A DNA stretch of 17,501 bases from Sulfurimonas sp. (GTDB lineage: Bacteria > Campylobacterota > Campylobacteria > Campylobacterales > Sulfurimonadaceae), in NCBI GenBank assembly GCA_027047745.1, contig JALTUB010000164.1:1-17501 (forward strand), read 5' to 3'. The position numbers and the translations under genes are program-made. Each line of letters opens with the position of its first letter. Within the stretch, counting starts at the first letter, position 1. Below, in pieces: positions 12,470-17,501 of this stretch. The notes below the pieces were generated by a model. The model was given only the letters and a program-made list of their open reading frames with translations, had not been told where the DNA came from and did no database searches.

Positions 12470-14386
12470 ATGAATCAAACTCGTCAAAAAATGGCAGATA
12501 GCATAAGATTTTTAGCTGCAGATATGGTACAAGCTGCAAACAGTGGACACCCTGGTGCTCCGATGGGACTTGCAGATATTGCAGTAGTTTTAAGTGAACA
12601 CTTAAATCACAATCCAAAAAATCCAGAGTGGTTAAACCGTGATAGACTTGTGTTCTCAGGTGGACATGCAACTGGTCTTATCTACTCTCTTTATTATCTT
12701 TGGGGCTATGGTTTAGAGATAGACGACTTAAAAAACTTTCGTCAACTTGACTCTAAAACCCCAGGTCACCCAGAATATGGTCATACTGCAGGTATAGAGA
12801 TTACAACAGGTCCTCTTGGTCAAGGTATAGCAAATGCAGTTGGTTTTTCTATGGCAAGTAAGTTTGTTGGGGCGCAAGTAAACTCTGATACAGCAGACTT
12901 GATAGATCATAATGTTTATTGTCTTTGTGGTGATGGAGACTTAGAAGAGGGGCTTAGCTATGAGGCTTGTTCTATTGCTGGACATAACAAACTAGATAAC
13001 CTTGTTTTAATATATGATTCAAACCGTATAACCATAGAGGGTAGTACAGATTTGAGCATAAGTGAAAATATCCGTTTGCGTTTTGAGGCTCAGGGCTGGG
13101 ATGTTTTAGAGTGTGATGGTCATGATTTTGATGATATAGATAAGGCTATAACTGAGGCAAAAACAAGTAACAAACCTGTTATAATTATTGCTAACACTAT
13201 CATCGCTAAGGGTGCAGGAAAACTTGAGGGTTCTCATCATGCTCATGGTGCACCACTTGGTGAGGATGTTATAGCTCAAGCGAAAAAAGACGCAGGATTT
13301 GACCCAGAGAAAAAGTTTTTTGTGTCAGATGATGTTTTAGTTCGTTTTAGATGTGCTATAGAAGAGGGTGATTTGTTAGAGAGAGAGTGGATTCACAGAC
13401 AAAAAACGCTACCACTAATGGAACAAAATGAAGTTTTAACAGCACTTCAAAATCCTGATTTTTCTCGTATTGATTATCCTGTATTTGAAAAAGCAGAAGC
13501 AACTCGTTCAACTAATGGTAAGGTCATGAACGCCATCGCTCGTGGTGTTCCTAGCTTTTTAGGTGGTTCAGCAGATTTGAGTCCATCAAACAAGACTAAC
13601 TTAAATGATATGGGTGTTTACCCAAAAGGTAGAAATATCTACTTTGGTATCCGTGAACATGCTATGGCTTCCATAACAAATGCTATGGCACTTTATGGTC
13701 CTCTCTTACCATTTTCAGCTACATTTTTTGTCTTTTCAGATTATCTAAAACCAGCAGCTCGTATAGCTGCACTAACTGGAATCCAACAGTTTTTTATCTG
13801 GACTCATGATAGTATAGGAGTGGGTGAAGATGGTCCAACTCACCAACCCATAGAACACCTTTCACAATTTCGCGCACTTCCTAACTTTTATGTATGGCGT
13901 CCAGCTGATGGTGGGGAAAATGTAGAGGCTTGGAAAACAGCACTTGTTATGAGAAAATCACCTTCTGCCTTTGTATGTTCTCGTCAAAATCTTTCTGTAT
14001 TACCAAAAGCTGTAGTTGGTGAAGCTAGTCGTGGAGGTTATCTTGTGGCTTCAGATGAAAACGCAGTTATAACTCTTATGGCGTCAGGAAGTGAGGTTGA
14101 GTTAGCTCTTAATGTAAAAGCAAAACTAAATGAGAGCGATGTTAGCGTGAGCATTGTCTCTGTTCCATGTTATGACCTTTTTATAGAACAAGATAAAACA
14201 TACATAGACTCTATCATAAAACCAGATACAAAAAAAGTGGCTATAGAGGCTGCTCGTGGTTTAGAGTGGTACAAACTTGCAGATGAAGTAATAGGTATGG
14301 ATAGTTTTGGTGCATCAGCTCCAGCAGGTCAGCTTTTTGAAAAGTTTGGTTTTTCTGTTGATAGTATTGTTAATAGGATAAAATAG
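12470..14386 (+). CDS. tkt: Transketolase
   Basis: This 638-residue thiamine-diphosphate enzyme transfers two-carbon ketol units in the non-oxidative pentose phosphate pathway, and in the Calvin cycle where present. The N-terminal domain has SGHPGAPMG (25-33), SGGHATG with His66 and TPGHPEYGHTAG. The cofactor/metal motif GDGDLEEG is at 154-161 with Asn185 (YDSNRITIEG), and HAHGAPLG follows at 257-264. The central domain supplies GIREHAMASI, whose glutamate activates the cofactor, and the C-terminal domain is complete. The start ATG has AGGA ten bases upstream. No clear promoter is separable from the flanking repeat; TATAAA at 12432-12437 is the best candidate. Confidence 0.96.
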   Translation: MNQTRQKMADSIRFLAADMVQAANSGHPGAPMGLADIAVVLSEHLNHNPKNPEWLNRDRLVFSGGHATGLIYSLYYLWGYGLEIDDLKNFRQLDSKTPGHPEYGHTAGIEITTGPLGQGIANAVGFSMASKFVGAQVNSDTADLIDHNVYCLCGDGDLEEGLSYEACSIAGHNKLDNLVLIYDSNRITIEGSTDLSISENIRLRFEAQGWDVLECDGHDFDDIDKAITEAKTSNKPVIIIANTIIAKGAGKLEGSHHAHGAPLGEDVIAQAKKDAGFDPEKKFFVSDDVLVRFRCAIEEGDLLEREWIHRQKTLPLMEQNEVLTALQNPDFSRIDYPVFEKAEATRSTNGKVMNAIARGVPSFLGGSADLSPSNKTNLNDMGVYPKGRNIYFGIREHAMASITNAMALYGPLLPFSATFFVFSDYLKPAARIAALTGIQQFFIWTHDSIGVGEDGPTHQPIEHLSQFRALPNFYVWRPADGGENVEAWKTALVMRKSPSAFVCSRQNLSVLPKAVVGEASRGGYLVASDENAVITLMASGSEVELALNVKAKLNESDVSVSIVSVPCYDLFIEQDKTYIDSIIKPDTKKVAIEAARGLEWYKLADEVIGMDSFGASAPAGQLFEKFGFSVDSIVNRIK

Positions 14387-14388
14387 TT

Positions 14389-14418
14389 CACAATTGTTGC
14401 ACAATTATTAGCTAAAAT
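14389..14418 (+). promoter_or_regulatory. Candidate response-regulator operator and -10 box upstream of the DUF1104-RR-HK operon
   Basis: Two tandem 11-base direct repeats, CACAATTGTTG (14389-14399) and CACAATTATTA (14400-14410), are followed after two bases by TAAAAT (14413-14418). OmpR-family regulators bind direct repeats with about one helical turn of spacing, and such a regulator is encoded 250 bases downstream. The same arrangement occurs before the cytochrome c553 gene. The site starts two bases after the transketolase stop codon. Confidence 0.55.
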
Positions 14419-14439
14419 ACCAAAAATAGAGAGTAACAG

Positions 14440-14664
14440 ATGAAAAAAATAGTAAAAATAGTTCTCATATCACTTCTTTTAACTGCCTCCCTAAATGCAG
14501 GTGAAAACTTTAGTGAGATGAGTACACAAGAACTTATCGCTATCATGGGATATGTTAAAGCAAATGAAAAAACTTCATTTGAAAAAGAGTTAAAATCACG
14601 AGTAGCAAATATGAGTGCAAAAGAGAAAGCAAAATATACAAAAAATCTTCAAAAGTTAAAGTGA
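14440..14664 (+). CDS. Small periplasmic DUF1104-family protein
   Basis: This 74-residue protein has an N-terminal signal peptide (MKKIVKIVLISLLLTASLNA, cleavage after residue 20). The mature part is about 54 charged helical residues: FSEMSTQELIAIMGYVK, then ELKSRVANMSAKEKAKYTKNL. This matches the DUF1104 pattern, a short helical periplasmic family found mainly in Campylobacterota and of unknown function. It is the first gene behind a putative regulator-controlled promoter and lies seven bases upstream of the response regulator gene. It may be an accessory sensory or metal-related factor for the downstream kinase; this is speculation from position. Confidence 0.8.
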   Translation: MKKIVKIVLISLLLTASLNAGENFSEMSTQELIAIMGYVKANEKTSFEKELKSRVANMSAKEKAKYTKNLQKLK

Positions 14665-14671
14665 GTTAAAA

Positions 14672-15343
14672 GTGAGAGCTAAGATTCTTTTACTTGAAGA
14701 TGACTTGACTCTCAATGAGACAGTATCTGAATTTTTAGAAGAAAATGGTTTTGAAGTAAGCTCCGTTTATGATGGAGAAGAGGCTTCAGATATTATTTAT
14801 GAGAAAAACTTTGACATCTTTTTACTTGATGTAAATGTCCCACATATTAACGGCTTTGAACTCTTAAAACAAAAACGAAAAGATGGCATAACAACCCCTG
14901 CTATCTACATAACTTCACTTGACTCCATAGACTCGCTAGAAGATGGTTACAAAAGTGGATGTGATGACTACATCAGAAAACCTTTTGCACTTAAAGAACT
15001 CATTTTTAGGATAGAGAGCATTTTAAAGCGTGAATTTTTTCATGAAAATAGCTCTAAGATAGAGATAGATAAACACATAGAGTATGATGCAGATTTAAAC
15101 CTTCTTTTTGTAGATAAAAAAGAAGTTCAACTTAGCTCTAAAGAATCACTGCTTTTAAAACTATTTTTACAACATTCAAACGAAGTAGTCTCTCATGAAG
15201 TTATATATGAACATCTTTGGCAATATGAAGAGACACCAAGTGAGAGTTCACTTAGAACTTATATAAAAAATCTTAGAAAAATTATAGGTAAGGATAGGAT
15301 TGTTAGCATCAAAAAGCTTGGATACAGATTTACTCAGGAGTGA
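14672..15343 (+). CDS. OmpR/PhoB-family response regulator
   Basis: This 223-residue two-domain regulator starts at GTG 14672 (MRAKILLLEDDLTLNE). The receiver domain has acidic residues Glu9, Asp10 and Asp11, phospho-acceptor Asp53 in FLLDVNVPHINGFELL, switch residue Thr81 and Lys103 in IRKPF. The C-terminal winged helix (about 125-222) includes VQLSSKESLLLKLFLQH, the recognition region SSLRTYIKNLRKIIG and the final hairpin IVSIKKLGYRFT. It should bind tandem direct repeats as a dimer; such repeats lie before its own operon and before the cytochrome c553 gene. The kinase gene overlaps its 3' end by 44 bases. Confidence 0.93.
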   Translation: MRAKILLLEDDLTLNETVSEFLEENGFEVSSVYDGEEASDIIYEKNFDIFLLDVNVPHINGFELLKQKRKDGITTPAIYITSLDSIDSLEDGYKSGCDDYIRKPFALKELIFRIESILKREFFHENSSKIEIDKHIEYDADLNLLFVDKKEVQLSSKESLLLKLFLQHSNEVVSHEVIYEHLWQYEETPSESSLRTYIKNLRKIIGKDRIVSIKKLGYRFTQE

Positions 15344-16484
15344 AAAACAGACCCTCTTTCGTTTCTCTGCTCTGTACATACTTCTTAGTATAGTTATCAT
15401 ATCTATATTCTCTTTTATGTACTATGATTCTCAAAAAGAGTTGATGTTGCAAGAGAAAAAATCAACTCTTCAAAACTACTCAAAAAAACTGCTCAAAGAA
15501 CTTAAATACCTGCATATCAACTTCGATAAAACACATATATATCCACGAGATAAAAAGTTTGAATCTGCTATCTTTGATAGTGATAAGAAGCGTATCTTTG
15601 AGACACATCCAACAAAGCTACGACTTGATAAGATTTTATACCTTGAAGATGGTTTTATTCACCTTGTAAATATTCCAGAATCATATTATCTTGGTTCAAA
15701 GTATGTTATTGTTGAGATGAAAGATGATGGTATCTGGCTAAAAGATACAAAAAATAATATTATCCTCTTTAATATTTTGGCATTTACTTTTATGTTAGGT
15801 TTGGGTTATGTTTTACTTCGTTTGTTTTTAAAACCTATGCGTGATGCTATTGGTTTGTTAGATAGATTTATCAAAGATACAACTCATGAGCTTAATACTC
15901 CTGTTAGTACAATAGTTACAAATATAGAGATGATAGACAAAAGCAGACTTGATGAAAATCTGAAAAAAAAGATAAATCGCATAGATATAGGTGCTAAAAC
16001 CATCTCAAATATTTATCAAGATTTGACCTATCTAACACTTGGTAATAAGATAGTTACCAATGACGAGGATTTGGATATAGCTCATGTAATACATGAGAGA
16101 GTTGAGTATTTTAAATCCTTAGCAGATGCTAAAAAAGTGCATTTGAGTAGTGAAGTTTTAGTCTCTTCCAAGCTCCTTATAGATAAGGCAAAGTTTTCAA
16201 AACTCTTAGATAACCTTATCTCAAACGCTATCAAATACAACAAGATAAACGGTTCTATAAAAGTTATACTCAAGAAAAATAGTCTGATAGTAAAAGATAC
16301 AGGCATAGGAATAGCAAAAGAAAATATCTCTAAAATGAAAGATAGATACGCAAGGTTTAACAAAAGCAGTGGAGGTTTTGGTTTGGGGCTTAGTATAGTT
16401 TCAAGCATAGCAGATGAGTATAAGCTAAAAGTAGATATAAGTTCTATAGAAAAAGAGGGAACAGAGGTGAGCGTATCATGGTAA
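15300..16484 (+). CDS. Membrane sensor histidine kinase
   Basis: This is a 394-residue kinase. The start is TTG 15300, chosen because AAGGA (15290-15294) stands five bases upstream; TTG 15318 is an alternative, and no ATG occurs before the first membrane helix. Transmembrane helix 1 spans about 23-41, a periplasmic sensor domain about 45-152, and helix 2 about 154-175. The H-box is FIKDTTHELNTP with His196, the N-box LLDNLISNAIKYNK with Asn308, the G1 box KDTGIGIA (332-339) and the G2 box GGFGLGLSI (358-366). No HAMP domain of normal length is apparent. The periplasmic domain has no cysteines or heme motif, so its signal is unknown. It should phosphorylate the preceding response regulator. 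Confidence 0.92.
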   Translation: MLASKSLDTDLLRSEKQTLFRFSALYILLSIVIISIFSFMYYDSQKELMLQEKKSTLQNYSKKLLKELKYLHINFDKTHIYPRDKKFESAIFDSDKKRIFETHPTKLRLDKILYLEDGFIHLVNIPESYYLGSKYVIVEMKDDGIWLKDTKNNIILFNILAFTFMLGLGYVLLRLFLKPMRDAIGLLDRFIKDTTHELNTPVSTIVTNIEMIDKSRLDENLKKKINRIDIGAKTISNIYQDLTYLTLGNKIVTNDEDLDIAHVIHERVEYFKSLADAKKVHLSSEVLVSSKLLIDKAKFSKLLDNLISNAIKYNKINGSIKVILKKNSLIVKDTGIGIAKENISKMKDRYARFNKSSGGFGLGLSIVSSIADEYKLKVDISSIEKEGTEVSVSW

Positions 16485-16810
16485 AAAAAATAGTTATAGT
16501 TTTATCTCTTAGTGCTGTTTTGTTAAATGCAGATATTTATAAAACAAACTGTGTTAGTTGTCATAACAAACTACCTGTTAGTATAGATAAGTATTTTTAC
16601 AGGTATCTTTTAAAGTATAGTAGTGAAACAGATGTGAAAAAAGCAATGTACAGTTATCTTGTTTCACCCTCAAAAGATAAAAGTGTAATGGGCGAATCTT
16701 TTATAAATCGTTTTGGAGTAAAGAAAAAAAGCTCTTTAAGTCATGCAGATATTAAAAAAGCTCTAAATAGATACTGGGAGATATATAAAGTTTTTGGTAA
16801 GTTGAAATAA
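16478..16810 (+). CDS. Small periplasmic c-type cytochrome-like protein
   Basis: This is a 110-residue protein whose ATG overlaps the kinase stop by seven bases, so it belongs to the same operon. A signal peptide of about 18 residues (ending VLLNA) precedes one heme-attachment motif CVSCH (Cys25, Cys28, His29). Met70 in KSVMGESF is the likely distal ligand. The rest is lysine-rich and helical (KYFYRYLLKYSSETDVKKAM; HADIKKALNRYWEIYK). It should be a periplasmic monoheme electron carrier or heme-based signal partner. Coupling to the kinase gene suggests a functional connection, for instance as a redox input. The sequence is unlike canonical c553 outside the heme motif. Confidence 0.75.
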   Translation: MVKKIVIVLSLSAVLLNADIYKTNCVSCHNKLPVSIDKYFYRYLLKYSSETDVKKAMYSYLVSPSKDKSVMGESFINRFGVKKKSSLSHADIKKALNRYWEIYKVFGKLK

Positions 16811-16812
16811 TC

Positions 16813-16842
16813 CACAATGACTCCACGATTAGTTGTTAAACT
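16813..16842 (+). promoter_or_regulatory. Second candidate response-regulator operator and -10 box, upstream of cytochrome c553
   Basis: CACAATGACTC (16813-16823) and CACGATTAGTT (16824-16834) are tandem 11-base repeats, followed after two bases by TAAACT (16837-16842). Repeat period, gap and -10 position equal those at 14389-14418; over 33 aligned bases 23 are identical. The -10 is weaker than consensus, as expected for an activator-dependent promoter. An imperfect inverted repeat (TAGTTGT 16830-16836 / ACGACTA 16843-16849) overlaps it. Confidence 0.5.
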
Positions 16843-16873
16843 ACGACTATCAAAACACAAAAAGGAGTTTCAG

Positions 16874-17191
16874 ATGAAAACTACAAATATAAGTTCAATG
16901 GTTAAAGGTTTAGTTTTAGTAGGTGCTATGTTAGCTTCAAGTTCTGCGATGGCAAATGCTGATTTATTTAAAAAATGTGCTGGATGTCATGGACAACATG
17001 CACAGAAACATGCGATGGGCAAATCTAAAGTCATCAACACTTTTACTTCTGCTGAGATAGTAACTGCACTTAAAGGTTATAAAGCTGGAACTTACGGTGG
17101 AGCTATGAAGGGTATTATGCAAGGTCAAGCTAGCAGACTTAGTGATAAAGATATAGAGAGTCTTTCAAAATATATTCCTACTTTAAAATAA
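16874..17191 (+). CDS. Periplasmic cytochrome c553-type monoheme cytochrome c
   Basis: This is a 105-residue precursor. I place the start at ATG 16874 because AAAGGAG stands seven bases upstream and translation from there gives a clean signal peptide (VKGLVLVGAMLASSSAMA). An in-frame ATG at 16817 would add 19 unconvincing residues and lie inside the promoter repeats. The mature protein of about 78 residues has CAGCH (Cys35, Cys38, His39) and a distal Met82 in GIMQGQASRLSDKDIESLSKYI, the class I cytochrome c ending. Such proteins shuttle electrons in the periplasm between cytochrome bc1 and terminal oxidases or other reductases. The REP-like element follows four bases after the stop. Confidence 0.9.
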   Translation: MKTTNISSMVKGLVLVGAMLASSSAMANADLFKKCAGCHGQHAQKHAMGKSKVINTFTSAEIVTALKGYKAGTYGGAMKGIMQGQASRLSDKDIESLSKYIPTLK

Positions 17192-17194
17192 GTT

Positions 17195-17275
17195 CTAGTT
17201 CCCATACTCTGTGTGGGAATTTTATTATAAAGCAGTGTGTTAGTATGCATTCCAATTCGGAGAATTGGAACGAGT
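17195..17275. repeat. REP/MITE-like double-hairpin element, copy 2
   Basis: An 81-base relative of the element at 12343-12425. The left hairpin TTCCCATA/TGTGGGAA around CTCTG differs by one base, giving a tolerated T-G pair. The right hairpin is TTCCAATTC (17250-17258) / GAATTGGAA (17262-17270) around GGA, still fully paired although its bases differ from copy 1. The interior spacer is unrelated to copy 1. It begins right after the cytochrome c553 stop and probably also acts as that gene's terminator. Confidence 0.75.
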
Positions 17276-17375
17276 TAGACACTATTTTAATGATTTTTAC
17301 TTAAATTATACAAAAAGATAAAGAGTGCATTTTAAACCTAGCTAGTTTTAAACTATCTTTTGTTAAAACCTATCT

Positions 17376-17501
17376 ATGAAATTTTCAGACCTAAAACTAA
17401 CTACTCCCTACTTAGACCTTGAACCTCTTTTTTTTGATGAGGTTGAACCTACTCCATTGGCAGAACCTTTTCTTATCTCAGTGTCAAATGATGCTGCAAA
17501 A
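17376..17501 (+). CDS. selO: Protein adenylyltransferase SelO-like (YdiU/UPF0061), N-terminal fragment
   Basis: This open frame starts at ATG 17376 and runs off the window after 42 residues. The sequence MKFSDLKLTTPYLDLEPLFF, then EVEPTPLAEPFLISVSNDAAK, matches from memory the N-terminus of SelO/YdiU proteins. In these, FYxxVxPTPLxxPxLIxxN.xAA precedes the pseudokinase core. SelO transfers AMP to hydroxyl side chains of proteins and is linked to redox homeostasis. The ribosome binding site is unclear (only TTAAAACC upstream). The catalytic residues lie outside the window, so only the family can be proposed. Confidence 0.7.
   Translation, partial: MKFSDLKLTTPYLDLEPLFFDEVEPTPLAEPFLISVSNDAAK

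Noticed and set aside
16082..16408. 108-residue minus-strand open frame inside the kinase gene
   Set aside because: Mirror of the conserved kinase ATPase domain; composition is leucine/serine-rich and there is no promoter or ribosome binding site.
16817..16873. Longer start of the cytochrome c553 gene at ATG 16817
   Set aside because: It would add 19 basic residues before the signal peptide, has no ribosome binding site and overlaps the promoter repeats. ATG 16874 has AAAGGAG at proper spacing.
17342..17356. Near-palindrome TAGTTTTAAACTA upstream of the selO-like gene
   Set aside because: Only six-base arms in very AT-rich DNA, with no second copy in the window. It is not distinguishable from chance.

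Overview
The window looks like a chromosomal segment of a Campylobacterota (epsilonproteobacterial) bacterium, most likely Sulfurimonas or a close relative. The DNA is AT-rich, and promoters show a clear -10 box (TATAAT or TAAAAT) without a recognisable -35. A DUF1104 protein and periplasmic class I c-type cytochromes fit that phylum. Most genes are core housekeeping genes with short or overlapping junctions. I saw no phage, transposase, CRISPR, rRNA or tRNA.

Layout. Bases 1-486 (+) hold the 3' end of a HAD-type phosphatase gene, a two-helix membrane protein and a 29-residue membrane peptide. Bases 504-2151 (-) carry minC-minD-minE, the division-site selection operon. At 2303 (+) there is a small cysteine-rich protein resembling topoisomerase C-terminal repeats. 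Bases 2706-5786 (+) are the alpha ribosomal operon (rpmJ-rpsM-rpsK-rpsD-rpoA-rplQ), with a structured leader and a terminator. A monocistronic aldo/keto reductase gene with a large insertion follows at 5835. Next come a NifU-like Fe-S gene, a TPR gene and murE (7138-9305). A 9421-12329 operon encodes a [2Fe-2S] ferredoxin, panD, a YbaB protein, a PDZ protein and ispA. A REP/MITE-like double hairpin precedes the transketolase gene (12470-14386). Bases 14440-17191 encode a DUF1104 protein, an OmpR-type response regulator, a histidine kinase and two small c-type cytochromes, followed by a second copy of the double hairpin. The window ends inside a selO-like gene.

Three things stand out. (1) The rpmJ leader can form a 12-bp helix, an internal hairpin and a crossing helix that covers the rpmJ ribosome binding site. 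This is a candidate ribosomal-protein autoregulatory pseudoknot. (2) The promoters of the DUF1104 gene and the cytochrome c553 gene, which flank the two-component system, share a tandem 11-bp direct repeat (core CACAATT) at identical spacing to the -10 box. This is a candidate operator for the encoded response regulator and would define a small sensory/electron-transfer regulon. (3) The two REP-like elements differ by paired changes that preserve their stems.
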